NCBI GenBank assembly: GCA_035457725.1
Contig: DATIBC010000036.1
Location: forward strand, 1 to 64,000
DNA length: 64,000 bases
Source: DATFES01 sp035457725
Lineage (GTDB): Bacteria > Pseudomonadota > Alphaproteobacteria > CACIAM-22H2
Reading direction: 5' to 3'
A program made the position numbers and the translations under genes. The notes beneath the pieces are model-generated. The model was not told where the DNA came from, searched no databases, and worked only from the letters and a program-made list of their open reading frames with translations. Positions 1 to 8,989 of the stretch are shown piece after piece (within the stretch, counting starts at the first letter, position 1; each line of letters starts with the position of its first letter).

Positions 1-808
1 GACGGCGGCGACTGCAAAGATGGCTCGCGCAATACGCCACTTCATCGACGCAACATTTCGGCCGCGCACAATTCGATCCGCGCCGTGTGCCCAACGACGC
101 GCGGTGGATCTACGTCAGTCATCATGACACACGACGTGGATGATTGCTGATCGGAATGGTCACGAGAATCCGAGCCGATCGGCGCTTGCGACACGGGAGG
201 ACGAAGCCGCGACTGTCCCGTCGAACGCCGCGGAAACTTGCACGCGCGGCGTTTCAAGATAAACGGAACTCGCGCAAATTCGCCCCTGCCGGCCGGTCGA
301 GTGGCGAGGGCGCTCGCGAGGAAACCGGCGAATCGGCGGCGCGCGGAGCCCGCGAGTTGCCCTGGTCCAGGATGTCGACGCGCCGCGCATGAGCGTGGCA
401 GCAGCCTCGGCTTGTCGCCAAGCAAGGTCAAGCGGCCACCGGTAAATGGCGCTGGGTCAGAACATGATCATCGAGTTAAATGGTTGCGATGACCATCCTT
501 GGGGATTGATTTATCAAGGCTATCTATCGGTTCACCGCCGCGCTCCCGACGCCCGCCAGCGTGAAGTTGGTTGCTCCTGAAGGGCTCCGCAGCCTGTCGG
601 CGCGGGCCTTCGCTGCGAATCGCTTGGGCGCCGCTTTTGCAGCCGGCGGTGGACGCCGCAGAGGAACGTCATTCGCACGCGTGTCTTGACGGGGCTCCGA
701 ACCTCGCTTGGCCTGATCCGCCCCGACGACGTGACAAGCAGCGCGCTTTCACCTGGACGGCTCGTGTGCACGCGCTCGCGACTGTCGCCGCCTCCCCGGC
801 CCACCCTT
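1..808. other. Left-end stretch without a supportable gene
   Basis: No convincing gene is seen on either strand. The open frames here are short, arginine-rich and mutually overlapping, as expected of random frames in GC-rich DNA, and none has a good ribosome binding site with a recognisable product. No tRNA-like cloverleaf, repeat array or clear promoter was spotted by eye. The stretch may be ordinary intergenic DNA or the decayed remains of a gene. Confidence 0.5.
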
Positions 809-1294
809 CTAGAAGGCGAGGGCGCCGACGGCGATCAATACCGCGAACAGCCCGCCGCCGCCGTAGATCGAGGCTATCCCTGACGAACGGTCGGCGCCGG
901 CGCGCGATGCCGCCACGCGGATACGCATTGCGGCCACGTCGGCCGCCATCGTTTCACCGTTACGGCAGTAGCAGAGTATGGCGTGCAGCTCAGTTGCGGT
1001 TAGGCCGAAGAAGGCCATCGCATCGCCGATCGTGTCGCCGCTGAGGCCCTCGGCGCGAAGCTGCGCATCGTCGAACGCCACGCTCAGCGGTGAATCGTCC
1101 GCGCGTATCGCTTCGCGCTCCGCCGGCCGCGCATACTCGATCTCGAACAGTGTGCGTAAATTCCGTCCGTGCTGGCGCTCCAATGTCTCGGCCCAGCGTT
1201 CGAGCCGCTCGCGCCTCGACATTGGATCGAAACGCAGCGGGTTGGGAAGGATTTCGGCAATGCTGCGTACCTCGGATAGCGTTTTGCGCTCCAT
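809..1294 (-). CDS. Hypothetical protein with C-terminal membrane anchor
   Basis: I do not recognise this family. The 161-residue product is charged and predicted soluble for about 135 residues. It ends in one hydrophobic stretch (glycine-rich, then roughly FAVLIAVGALAF), so it probably is a tail-anchored inner-membrane protein. The start at 1294 is chosen because GGAGG lies five bases upstream. An in-frame GTG at 1375 and an ATG at 1306 would lengthen it to 188 or 184 residues but have weaker ribosome sites. It stands alone, facing away from the DUF302 gene. No function is assigned. Confidence 0.6.
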   Translation of the reverse strand: MERKTLSEVRSIAEILPNPLRFDPMSRRERLERWAETLERQHGRNLRTLFEIEYARPAEREAIRADDSPLSVAFDDAQLRAEGLSGDTIGDAMAFFGLTATELHAILCYCRNGETMAADVAAMRIRVAASRAGADRSSGIASIYGGGGLFAVLIAVGALAF

Positions 1295-1748
1295 CTCTGC
1301 CTCCATCGGATTATCCAGAGTCGCCTGAGGCGGGATGTGGCGCCGGATTTCCGCCTCGACAAGCGGAGCGGTCACGCCATTCTTGCAGGGCTCGAGCGGT
1401 ACGGCTGCGATTGCAGCAGGGGCATTCGACCGGAGACGACAAACCGCGATTGAAGCCTAGCTGGCTCCTCGACAACACTTGGGGCGGTGGCGTTCGACGT
1501 CGTCAATAAAATGATCACGGCTCGTCGGCGCCGGTATCGCGTCACCGCCCGGGGGTCTTCGGTGGCGACGCGTCGGACCGCCGGCCAGCGGCGAACCGCC
1601 CTGTGGCGGTCGAACCAAATCCCGCGATACCGCATCGCTATCGAAATCATAGCCACTCGGCATTTCCATACCGTACGGCGCCTCGCGCATGCTGCATGGC
1701 GAAGATTCGCGTCCCATCGCGGGAACGCCAGCCTCGAAGGAGACAATC
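1295..1748. other. Divergent intergenic region
   Basis: This stretch separates the divergently transcribed tail-anchored protein and DUF302 genes. No gene on either strand is supportable, and no repeat or strong promoter match was found by eye. Its right end carries the ribosome binding site AAGGAG at about 1737-1742 for the DUF302 gene. Promoters for both neighbours presumably lie here. Confidence 0.45.
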
Positions 1749-2249
1749 ATGTTCGCGCGCATCGTTACCTTCTGCTCGGCCGCGGTTCTGGCCCTCGGCC
1801 TCTTCGTCGCCGCCTCGGGCGGCGCGCACGCTCAAGCGGCCAAGCCTGGCGTCGGAGAAAACGGCGTCGTCGTCGCCAAGAGCGCCTATGGCTTGGACGA
1901 GACCGTGGATCGCCTGAAGAAGGATATTTCCAGCAAGGGCATCACGTTTTTCATGGCCGTCGACCAATCGAAACTCGCCGCCGACGCCGGCATCAAGCTT
2001 CGTCCCTCGACGCTGCTGATCTTCGGAAATCCGGGACTTGGTTCGCACTTCATGACCGCCAATCCGGTCTCGGGGCTCGATTGGCCGGTGCGTCTGCTCG
2101 TGTTCCAAGACGAGACGGGTCAGGTATGGACCGCCTATACCGATTTCGCCTGGATCGCGCAGCGGCACGGCATCACCAGCCGCGAGGCCGAGTTCAGGAT
2201 GGCGTCGATGGTCATCGCCTCGATCACGTCCAGCGTAACAGCAAAGTAA
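1749..2249 (+). CDS. DUF302 family secreted protein
   Basis: A 166-residue protein with a clear Sec signal peptide (hydrophobic core, then an AHAQ cleavage site near residue 27), so it is likely periplasmic. The mature part matches the DUF302 fold: a YGLDETVDRL-type opening, the K-G-I-T-F-F strand, the STLLIFGNP motif and the D-x-P-V-R-L-L-V-x-Q-D strand. DUF302 has no established enzymatic role. The start at 1749 follows AAGGAG by six bases; an upstream in-frame ATG at 1689 has no signal-peptide logic. The next gene is convergent, so it looks monocistronic. Confidence 0.85.
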   Translation: MFARIVTFCSAAVLALGLFVAASGGAHAQAAKPGVGENGVVVAKSAYGLDETVDRLKKDISSKGITFFMAVDQSKLAADAGIKLRPSTLLIFGNPGLGSHFMTANPVSGLDWPVRLLVFQDETGQVWTAYTDFAWIAQRHGITSREAEFRMASMVIASITSSVTAK

Positions 2250-2414
2250 CGACCGTCCCCCGCGGTCGCGCGCCGCGCCGGCTCCAGCCCGCCTCCGCTG
2301 GACCCGCGCGGCGCACCCCTTTTTGCCATCGTTCGAGCCGACAGCGCCAATTACGCAGCAAGATCGCGCGTCATTCTCGTGGCTCGCGTCGCGAAATCCG
2401 CCAAGGCGCTGTCT

Positions 2415-3176
2415 TCATGCATACCGCCAGCGTAGCAGCCGTCGCTCGAGCCGCTCGGCGAGCGAGAACAGCACCAGGACGAAGCCCATGATCAACAGGA
2501 CCAGGGCGATGGTCAGCGCTGCGTTGTAGGTGCTCTGCGCGAACTGCAGCAGATATCCCAGGCCACGCGTCGAGGCGACGAACTCGCCGACCACGGCTCC
2601 AGTGAAAGCGAACCCGACCGAGACTTTGAGATTGCCCAGCACCCACGAGGCGACCGAGGGAACATATACCTCGCGAATGACATCGGCGCGGCGTCCGCCC
2701 AACGTGTGCACGCGTTCGACCAGTCGCTGGTCGACCTCCTTGATCCCGCCATAGACGGCGAAGAAGATCAGCACCGCCACAAGGACCACCGCAAGCGCCA
2801 CCTTCGAGGAAAGATCGATGCCGAGCCAGATGACGAACAGCGGCGCCAGGATAACGCGCGGAACGGCGTTGAGCAGGATCATCACCGGCTCGAGAAGCTC
2901 GGCCAATATAGGCAGGAGCGCCGCCGCGAAGCCGAGAACGATTCCGATCACCAATCCCAGCGCCAGGCCCAGCAGCGCGGCCGTGAACGTCGCCTCAAGA
3001 TGCGGCAGCACGCTTCCCTCGGCGAACAGTTCGACGAGCGCCAGCGCAACCTTGGTCGGCGGCGGCGCGTAGAAAGGATCGATCCAGCCCAGACGAGCGC
3101 CGAATTCCCACAGGGCGAGCAGCAGAATGAGCGTCAGCGCGCGCCGGCGCCAAGGTTTCGCGAGCATGCGTCGCAT
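2415..3176 (-). CDS. NitT/TauT-family ABC transporter permease
   Basis: The 253-residue inner-membrane permease is of the SsuC/TauC type, with about six transmembrane segments. The BPD_transp_1 signature lies around residues 150-200, where a G-G-R-R-A-D-V-I-R-E-V-Y-V-P loop contacts the ATPase, and the typical GAVVGEFVASTRGLGYLL stretch follows. It is the last gene of a three-gene operon (binding protein, ATPase, permease) and overlaps the ATPase stop by one base (TAATG). The family imports sulfonates, taurine, nitrate, cyanate, pyrimidine precursors and aromatic acids. The substrate cannot be read from the sequence. Confidence 0.9.
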   Translation of the reverse strand: MRRMLAKPWRRRALTLILLLALWEFGARLGWIDPFYAPPPTKVALALVELFAEGSVLPHLEATFTAALLGLALGLVIGIVLGFAAALLPILAELLEPVMILLNAVPRVILAPLFVIWLGIDLSSKVALAVVLVAVLIFFAVYGGIKEVDQRLVERVHTLGGRRADVIREVYVPSVASWVLGNLKVSVGFAFTGAVVGEFVASTRGLGYLLQFAQSTYNAALTIALVLLIMGFVLVLFSLAERLERRLLRWRYA

Positions 3177-3931
3177 TACGCGGCCTCGCGGGCGGCGCGG
3201 CCAATCTCATCCGACAGGTCGTGCCACAACCGCTCGATCAGCGGGCCGAAGGCGGGATGCGCGCGCGATTCGAGCGCGTCCCGTGGTCGCGGGATCGGCA
3301 CGGGATAGTGCGAGCGGATTCGCGCGCGCGGTCCGCGCGATAGGACGTAGACCAGATCCGACACCGACACGGCTTCCTCGAGATCGTGCGTCACCAGCAG
3401 CACGGTCATATGCTCCCGCTCGACCCAGCCGAGCAATTCCTGGGTGATGTTCAGCCGCATGATCGCGTCGAGCGATGCGAACGGCTCGTCCATCAACAGC
3501 AGGCGCGGCCGGAGCGCGAACACCTGGGCGAGCGCGACCCGTTTGCGCTGGCCGCCGGAAAGATTGCGCGGATAGCGCGTCTCGAAACCTTCGAGCCCGA
3601 GCCGTCCGAGCCACTCATCCGCTTCGGCAAGCGCGGCGGCTTTGGTCTTGCCATGGAGTCGGAGGCCGAGCGCCACATTCTCGCGCGCGGTGCGCCATGG
3701 CAGCAGCGCGTCGTCCTGGAACAGCAAGCCGACCTCGCTCGGCGGCACATCGACGACCACGCGGCCCGAAAGCGGTTTTTGCAGGCCAGTGATTGCGCGC
3801 AGGATGCTGCTTTTGCCCGAGCCCGATGGTCCAACCAGGCTGGCGAATTGTCCGGCCCTCACCGCGAATGAGGCGCGCTCCACCACCGGCTCGCCGCTGT
3901 AGGCGAGCGCCAGGTCAGCGACGTCGAGCAT
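3176..3931 (-). CDS. NitT/TauT-family ABC transporter ATPase
   Basis: This 251-residue cytoplasmic ATPase (SsuB/TauB type) energises the adjacent permease. Visible motifs are Walker A GPSGSGKSS at residues 34-42, a Q-loop (LLFQDD), the ABC signature LSGGQRKRVALAQ, Walker B LLLMDEP and the switch histidine in VTHDLEEAV. It follows the binding-protein gene with no intervening base and overlaps the permease start by one base, so the three genes are almost certainly one transcript. Confidence 0.93.
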   Translation of the reverse strand: MLDVADLALAYSGEPVVERASFAVRAGQFASLVGPSGSGKSSILRAITGLQKPLSGRVVVDVPPSEVGLLFQDDALLPWRTARENVALGLRLHGKTKAAALAEADEWLGRLGLEGFETRYPRNLSGGQRKRVALAQVFALRPRLLLMDEPFASLDAIMRLNITQELLGWVEREHMTVLLVTHDLEEAVSVSDLVYVLSRGPRARIRSHYPVPIPRPRDALESRAHPAFGPLIERLWHDLSDEIGRAAREAA

Positions 3932-4993
3932 CTAGCCCTCGAGCGCCGCCAAGTCGAGCAGTTCGCCGATCTCGACCGCCGGCGCCACGAGCCCGGCGAT
4001 CTTGTTCGCCTCGACGACGCGCGCGCTCGCCGCGGGATCGATTTTGACCCCGTCGGGATAAAGCGAGCGGCGATATCGGCCGAGGATCTCCATGAGCTGG
4101 CCGCGGTCGCCGCCGGCGACGAGCGCCTTCGGCAGCGCCGCGACCACCACTTCGACCGGCAGGTTTTGCGTATCGGCCAGCCCCTTGGCAAGCGCGCGGG
4201 CGAGCCGGCGCATTTCGTCGAGCCGCGCGTCGCGTTCGGCGGCGCGCACGGTCACGCCCATGAACTCATAGGCGCCGCCGAGATGCTCGCGCGCATGCTC
4301 GAGATCCATCGCGTTGACGAGCGCGTTTCCACCAGCCGCGCTCAGCAGCGACAGCGCCGGTTCCTGCACCATGCCGGCATCGACTTGGCCAAGCCGGAGC
4401 GCGTCATAAAGATTCGGCCCCATCGTCGCGAAGCGGACGCTGCGCGGGTCGACGCCAGCCTGGCGGAGAAGGTAGAGCACGATGGCATGATCGGCGTTAC
4501 CCAGACCGGAGACCGCGACGGTCTTGTTCTCGAGGTCCTTGACCGTCTTGATGTCGTTCGCTGTCTTGGGCGAGGTGGCGAGCGCAAAAAGCGGCAGCCG
4601 CCCCGTGGATGCGAAGCGTTTGATCTTGGCGCCGTTGGCGTAGGCTTGCAGCGCCACATCGAACGAAGTTCCGGCGTAATCGACCGCGCCGCCGACTAGC
4701 GCTTGCATCGCTTGATTGCCGCCGCGCGTGTAAACCAGCTCGACGTCGAGTCCCTCGTCGCGGAAATGACCACGATCACGCGTGACCTCATAAGGCACCA
4801 CGCACAGAAGCTGGCCGCAGAAAGCGAGGCGGAGCTTGGTTCCTTGCCCGAGCGCGATGCCGCTGGCAAACGCGGCGCCGCTTCCGGCGAGCCCAGCGAG
4901 GCCGGCGAGCGCGGCGCGCCGACCGACGCCGGCCGGCGGGTTCGACGGCCTTGCCGCCGTGTTGTGCATGCCCATCAGCTCGCAACAACCCAT
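3932..4993 (-). CDS. ABC transporter substrate-binding protein (NMT1/SsuA-like)
   Basis: The 353-residue periplasmic binding protein heads the NitT/TauT operon. The start at 4993 is preferred because GGAGGGG sits just upstream; longer in-frame starts only add untypical residues. The N-terminus has a twin-arginine-like GRRAALAGLAGLAG segment followed by SGIALGQG, suggesting Tat or Sec export. The mature part shows the NMT1/SsuA pattern: EVTRDRGHFRDEGLDVELVYT, a GGNQAMQALVGGAVDYAG patch and a VGNADHAIVLYLLRQAGVDP-like lobe. Its ligand is probably a small anionic or nitrogen/sulfur compound. No adjacent catabolic gene identifies it. Confidence 0.88.
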   Translation of the reverse strand: MGCCELMGMHNTAARPSNPPAGVGRRAALAGLAGLAGSGAAFASGIALGQGTKLRLAFCGQLLCVVPYEVTRDRGHFRDEGLDVELVYTRGGNQAMQALVGGAVDYAGTSFDVALQAYANGAKIKRFASTGRLPLFALATSPKTANDIKTVKDLENKTVAVSGLGNADHAIVLYLLRQAGVDPRSVRFATMGPNLYDALRLGQVDAGMVQEPALSLLSAAGGNALVNAMDLEHAREHLGGAYEFMGVTVRAAERDARLDEMRRLARALAKGLADTQNLPVEVVVAALPKALVAGGDRGQLMEILGRYRRSLYPDGVKIDPAASARVVEANKIAGLVAPAVEIGELLDLAALEG

Positions 4994-5336
4994 GATCCCC
5001 TCCATGGTTCGCGTTCCGGGCGCGTCGCCATAAATCACATATAAAAACCGTACATTAAAACTTCAATACACAAGTTTATTGGGAAATATGATCTGGCGCA
5101 ATCGCCGTCGACGGCTCCGGTCGTAATGCCTACGGCTGGCGCAGCCCGATCCTTGGCCGATCATAGGCCGGCCACCCATTCGAAGCCACCCAACCCGCGG
5201 GACGCGTTGAATTGGCGCGAAGATTCGACTTGGCCAAGCCTTACCCAGGCCGCCGATGATGCTTGCCACCGACGCAGGCTGCTGCCATACAGGCCGCCCG
5301 TATCAGGTCGGTCGATACGAAGATCGGGAGGAAACG
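4994..5336. other. Divergent intergenic region with AT-rich patch
   Basis: This lies between the divergent ABC binding-protein and cyclophilin genes. The segment around 5030-5095 is conspicuously AT-rich against the GC-rich background and holds the promoter candidate listed separately. The cyclophilin ribosome binding site GGGAGGAAA sits at the right end. No open frame here is supportable. Confidence 0.5.
5038..5066 (-). promoter_or_regulatory. Candidate sigma-70-type promoter of the ABC operon
   Basis: Read on the minus strand, a TTGAAG hexamer (5061-5066) and a TATATG hexamer (5038-5043) are separated by exactly 17 bases. Both match the -35 and -10 consensus at four of six positions. Transcription would begin near 5030, giving a leader of about 37 bases before the binding-protein start at 4993. 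The local AT-richness supports it, but this is a pattern match only. Confidence 0.4.
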
Positions 5337-5879
5337 ATGATTCGCCTGGTCCGTCGGCTTGGCCTCGCCGTGCTCCTCGCGATCGCAACAGGGAGCGCGG
5401 CGATGAGCCAGGACCTTGAGAACACCCTCTATCTCGAAACCACCTACGGCCGCGTCGTCATCGCGCTGCGGCCCGATCTGGCACCCAAGCACGTGGCGCG
5501 AATCAAGGAGCTGACGCGCCAGGGATTCTACGATGGCGTCGTGTTCCACCGCGTGATCGAGGGGTTCATGGCTCAGACCGGCGACCCCAAGGGCGACGGC
5601 ACCGGCGGCTCGGGTCAGAAGCTGCCGGCCGAGTTCACCCGCACGCCGTTCGAGCGCGGCACGCTCGGCATGGCGCGCACCCGCGACCCCAATTCGGGCG
5701 ACAGCCAGTTCTTCATCATGTTCGCCCGCGCCCCGCATCTCGACGGCCAATACACCGTATGGGGCAAGGTCTCGCAGGGGATGGAGTTCGTCGACAAGAT
5801 CAAGCGCGGCGAACCGCCCCGCAGCCCCGATACGATCGTCAAGCTGCAGGTCGCCGCTGACGCGGAGAAGAAGCAGTAG
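5337..5879 (+). CDS. Periplasmic cyclophilin-type peptidyl-prolyl isomerase
   Basis: The 180-residue product has a Sec signal peptide (RLVRRLGLAVLLAIATGSAA) and then a compact bacterial cyclophilin domain that catalyses cis-trans isomerisation of prolyl bonds during protein folding. Active-site signatures are visible: FHRVIEGFMAQTGDP carries the catalytic arginine, followed by GTGGSG, GMART, SQFFIMF and LDGQYTVWGKV. The ATG at 5337 is preceded by GGGAGGAAA; a longer frame from 5256 would bury the signal peptide. It is convergent with the DUF4340 gene, with only 11 bases between stops. Confidence 0.93.
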   Translation: MIRLVRRLGLAVLLAIATGSAAMSQDLENTLYLETTYGRVVIALRPDLAPKHVARIKELTRQGFYDGVVFHRVIEGFMAQTGDPKGDGTGGSGQKLPAEFTRTPFERGTLGMARTRDPNSGDSQFFIMFARAPHLDGQYTVWGKVSQGMEFVDKIKRGEPPRSPDTIVKLQVAADAEKKQ

Positions 5880-5890
5880 CGAGACGCCGG

Positions 5891-6976
5891 TTACGATGGT
5901 TTCGATTCGAGCAGGTCATCGAGCTTCTTGCGCATCGGATCGATCTTCCAGTTGGGCAGCATATAAACCCAGCCGCCGAATTTGGTGTTGATCGATTCCG
6001 CTTCCTTGCGCACTTCGTCGGCGGATTTCAGCTTCTTCGCCGCCTCGTCGTCGGCCTGCGGCAACTGCGCAGGCGGCTCGGCGCGGGCCACGAACCTGAC
6101 CCAGGTCTTGCCGTCCTTTTCACCGATGTCGGCGCGCACCGTCAATCCGTCGAATGTAACCGCTTCGGCGTAAGGCCTTCCGGCAGCGAAGCTGATCTCG
6201 GCTGGCTTGCGCACCTCGTCGAGCTCGACACCGGCGAACGCCCCGCCGATGTTGTTGACGTCGAATTGCGCCTTGATCTTGCGGTCGGCCGGCGCGTCGG
6301 CGATGACGAAATCCTTGTCCGCGGGCTTGTCGCGCTTGACGACCAGCTTCGCGCCGTCCGCCTGCACGATCGTGACCTGGCGCACCCGGCCCTCGACGAC
6401 ATCGACGAGCTTGCGGTCGAGCCACTGCACTACGTCGCGATCGACGGTCAAACGGCCCTTGGCGAGCCAGCTCTGCGCTTCGCCGGCCTTGCGAACATAG
6501 ACGCCGTCGCCCTCGGCGCCGCCGCGGCCGAAGCGCGCCTTGCCGACGAACAGATCGACGACCGTCGCGCCGTTGCTGTCCTCGAGAACGACGCGCGTCG
6601 ACTTGGCGTCGAGCGCCGTCAGGTCTTCGACCTCGAGCGCGGCATAGTTGGCGGACGAACTGGTCTTGGCTTCGAGCTTCTTGAGATCGGCGATCTCGAG
6701 CATCGTGCGTCGGATCTTGGCGAAGTCCGCCGGATAATCGCTTTTCTCCATCGCGGTCCACGCGTCGCCATTGCGGACAAGTGTGAAATTGCCCTCTTTG
6801 CGGGCGACGGTGAACTTCTCGACCGCGTTCAGCTTCGCGGCCAGCCCCGGATAGATCGCCTCGCCTAATCCGGCTTCGGGACCGGACGGCGCCTGCATTC
6901 GAGTGGCGATGATGGCGGCGACGGCGATGACGGCCGTCACCGCGGCCAGCGCGGTCAGGTACTTGCCCTTCATCAT
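5891..6976 (-). CDS. DUF4340 domain-containing protein
   Basis: The 361-residue protein has one N-terminal transmembrane segment (residues about 6-25) and a long extracytoplasmic part. It contains DUF4340-like halves: a W-T-A-M-E-K-S-D-Y-P-A-D opening, two VVDLFVGKA/GVYVRKAGE strands and a WLDRKLVDV stretch. DUF4340 proteins usually sit beside GldG-like ABC subunits and are thought to be envelope parts of that machinery; their biochemical role is unknown. Here it is the last gene of the export operon, 42 bases after the GldG-like gene. Two adjacent ATGs (6976, 6973) are both possible starts. Confidence 0.85.
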   Translation of the reverse strand: MMKGKYLTALAAVTAVIAVAAIIATRMQAPSGPEAGLGEAIYPGLAAKLNAVEKFTVARKEGNFTLVRNGDAWTAMEKSDYPADFAKIRRTMLEIADLKKLEAKTSSSANYAALEVEDLTALDAKSTRVVLEDSNGATVVDLFVGKARFGRGGAEGDGVYVRKAGEAQSWLAKGRLTVDRDVVQWLDRKLVDVVEGRVRQVTIVQADGAKLVVKRDKPADKDFVIADAPADRKIKAQFDVNNIGGAFAGVELDEVRKPAEISFAAGRPYAEAVTFDGLTVRADIGEKDGKTWVRFVARAEPPAQLPQADDEAAKKLKSADEVRKEAESINTKFGGWVYMLPNWKIDPMRKKLDDLLESKPS

Positions 6977-7018
6977 CCTACCTCGTCGTCATGGCCGTGA
7001 CCGGACGCCACCGGCCGA

Positions 7019-8986
7019 TCACGCCGGGCGCGCCGCGGCGCGGCGACGCGCGCGCGCGCGGAACACGCCGAGCGCGATCGCCGCCAGGGCGATCAAGACG
7101 GGAATCAGCCCGATATTGATGAACTTGAGCCACCGCTCGAGACCCTCGATGTCCTGACGCAGCGCTAGCTGCACGTCGCGCAAATCCTTGCGGATCGTCA
7201 GCATTTCGCTGCGGAACTTCTCGATTGCCTCCTGCTGCTCTTTCGACAAGATCACCCGGCCTGCGGCCTCTTGCGGCTGCGATTTCGTCTGCAATTCGTT
7301 GAGCTGCCTCTCGGTGTCGCGCAGCTTCTCGGTCAATTCGCGCTCCTTGGCGCGAAAACGCAACTCGGCGTCGCGCTGGATCTCCTGGATGCGCAGGAAC
7401 GGCCGCGACACTTGGCCGCGCGACCTGAGGCCGATCAATTCGTCGCTGCCGGCGAGATTGTCGACCGCGTTGACCGCGAGGTTGCCGTTGGCGGCGATCG
7501 GCGTCGCAAGCCGTTGGCCGAAGAAATCGGCGACCTGGACCCAGAAGCGATCCTCCAGCAAGTCGGTGTCGGCGACGACGATTACGTTGATCGGCCGGGT
7601 CGACTCCTTGAGTTGCGGCGCGGGATTTTCGGTGGCCTCTTTCTTCTCCGGCGGGTTGGTCGCCGCCTGTTCCTTCTTTTCGGCCTCCTCGTCCTTCTTT
7701 TCCGGCGGCGGCCCATCGGGGAAGGCGGTCTTCGCCGGTCCGCGCACGCGCGCCATCACGGTGAGGCGTTCGCCCGTCGGCTTGAACTCGGCGAGCAAGG
7801 CGACCGGATCGGGCGCGAGGCGTACCTTGCCGACGTCGATCTCCATCGACTGCTCCGTCGTCTGGACGAGCGGCGTGAACGTCGTCGTCGCTCCCTCCTT
7901 GACGCGCAGGATGCCGGCGCTCGCCAGGTTGAGCGTACCGAGATCGCTGGTCAGGATGTCATCGCCCGCAAAGTTGTCCTGGCGCAAGGTCAACCACGCG
8001 ACGTAATCGACGGCGCGCACCCGCGTCTCGGTTCCAGCGTTGACTCGCCGCGCAAGCAGGCGATCGCCGGCGAATTTGCCGTCGATCATCTCGAGACCCC
8101 AGGCCTCGAACAGGCGCTTGAGATTGGATCCGGTCTGGGCCAGTCGCGCCTGCGCGCCCGGACGGCCAAGCTCGCTCTCGGCGTGCGGGTCGACGAAGAC
8201 GATTGCGTGGCCGCCGCGCAACACGAACTGGTCGATCGCGTACTGCGTCCGCTCGGATAGATCGCGCGGATGGACGATCATCAGCACTCCGATCTCGGCC
8301 GGAACCTCGCCGATGTCGCGCTCGAGCGATCGGATCTCGAAGAATTGCGCAAGCTGTGTGTACACCGCCCAGGGCTCGGGCGGACGGCCAGGTCCGCGGA
8401 ACTCGCCCATGAGCGGCAGCGTCGAGATCAGGCCGACAATCTTCTTTTTCGTCGTCGACAGATTGAAAATCAGCCGCGTCAGATCGTATTCGAGGAAGCG
8501 CTCGCGCTCGGGCTGGAAGAAGGGAATGATCTCCTCCTTGTCGGCCGTGTTGACTCCGGCGAGCCCGAAATACACCAGTTCGCCCTGCTGGTTGAGCGGC
8601 ACGCCCTGCAGCCCGAAGGCGACGGCGCGGTCCTCCTCGTCGGAGAAGGGCTGCGGATCGATCACCTGCAGCTGTAGCTTGCCGCCGGCAGCGCTTTCGT
8701 ATTCTTGCAGCATCTCGCGCACGCGCTGGGCGTAAACGCCGTAGGTCGGGATCTCGCGCCCGAGACGTTCCGAATAGTAGAACCGCAGCGTCACCGGCTC
8801 GTCGATCCGCGACAGCAAGGTGCGAGTACCCGAGGAGAGCGTGAACAGCCGATCCGCGGTGAGGTCGATGCGCGCCGAGCCGAGGGTCAGGTTGGACAGA
8901 ATGTTCACCGCGAAGAAGAGAACGACCGCAAGGACGATCGCGCCCGCCGAAGACGCCTCGCGTTTGAAGAGGGAGGTCGGAGCCAT
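7019..8986 (-). CDS. GldG-like ABC transporter auxiliary protein
   Basis: This 655-residue protein is of the GldG/ABC_transp_aux type. It starts with one transmembrane segment (residues about 15-35) leading into LTADRLFTLSSGT, a family hallmark. A central extracytoplasmic region contains the VVFVDPHAESELG-like turn. A lysine/glutamate/proline-rich linker (about residues 415-450), a coiled coil near residues 545-615 and a C-terminal transmembrane segment followed by an arginine cluster complete it. It lies between the ABC-2 permease and DUF4340 genes, with a three-base gap to the permease stop. The exported substrate is unknown. Confidence 0.88.
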   Translation of the reverse strand: MAPTSLFKREASSAGAIVLAVVLFFAVNILSNLTLGSARIDLTADRLFTLSSGTRTLLSRIDEPVTLRFYYSERLGREIPTYGVYAQRVREMLQEYESAAGGKLQLQVIDPQPFSDEEDRAVAFGLQGVPLNQQGELVYFGLAGVNTADKEEIIPFFQPERERFLEYDLTRLIFNLSTTKKKIVGLISTLPLMGEFRGPGRPPEPWAVYTQLAQFFEIRSLERDIGEVPAEIGVLMIVHPRDLSERTQYAIDQFVLRGGHAIVFVDPHAESELGRPGAQARLAQTGSNLKRLFEAWGLEMIDGKFAGDRLLARRVNAGTETRVRAVDYVAWLTLRQDNFAGDDILTSDLGTLNLASAGILRVKEGATTTFTPLVQTTEQSMEIDVGKVRLAPDPVALLAEFKPTGERLTVMARVRGPAKTAFPDGPPPEKKDEEAEKKEQAATNPPEKKEATENPAPQLKESTRPINVIVVADTDLLEDRFWVQVADFFGQRLATPIAANGNLAVNAVDNLAGSDELIGLRSRGQVSRPFLRIQEIQRDAELRFRAKERELTEKLRDTERQLNELQTKSQPQEAAGRVILSKEQQEAIEKFRSEMLTIRKDLRDVQLALRQDIEGLERWLKFINIGLIPVLIALAAIALGVFRARARRRAAARPA

Positions 8987-8989
8987 GGC

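Noticed and set aside
2283..2324. Small stem (TCCAGC/GCTGGA) followed by TTTTT
   Set aside because: The T-run is 17 bases beyond a six-bp stem, so it does not have intrinsic-terminator geometry.
1487..2491. Long plus-strand open frame across the DUF302 gene
   Set aside because: It is highly arginine-rich, covers a better-supported gene with a signal peptide and ribosome site in another frame, and shows no domain.
7041..7060. CG-dinucleotide run resembling a simple repeat
   Set aside because: It encodes the arginine/alanine tail of the GldG-like protein and is explained by codon composition.
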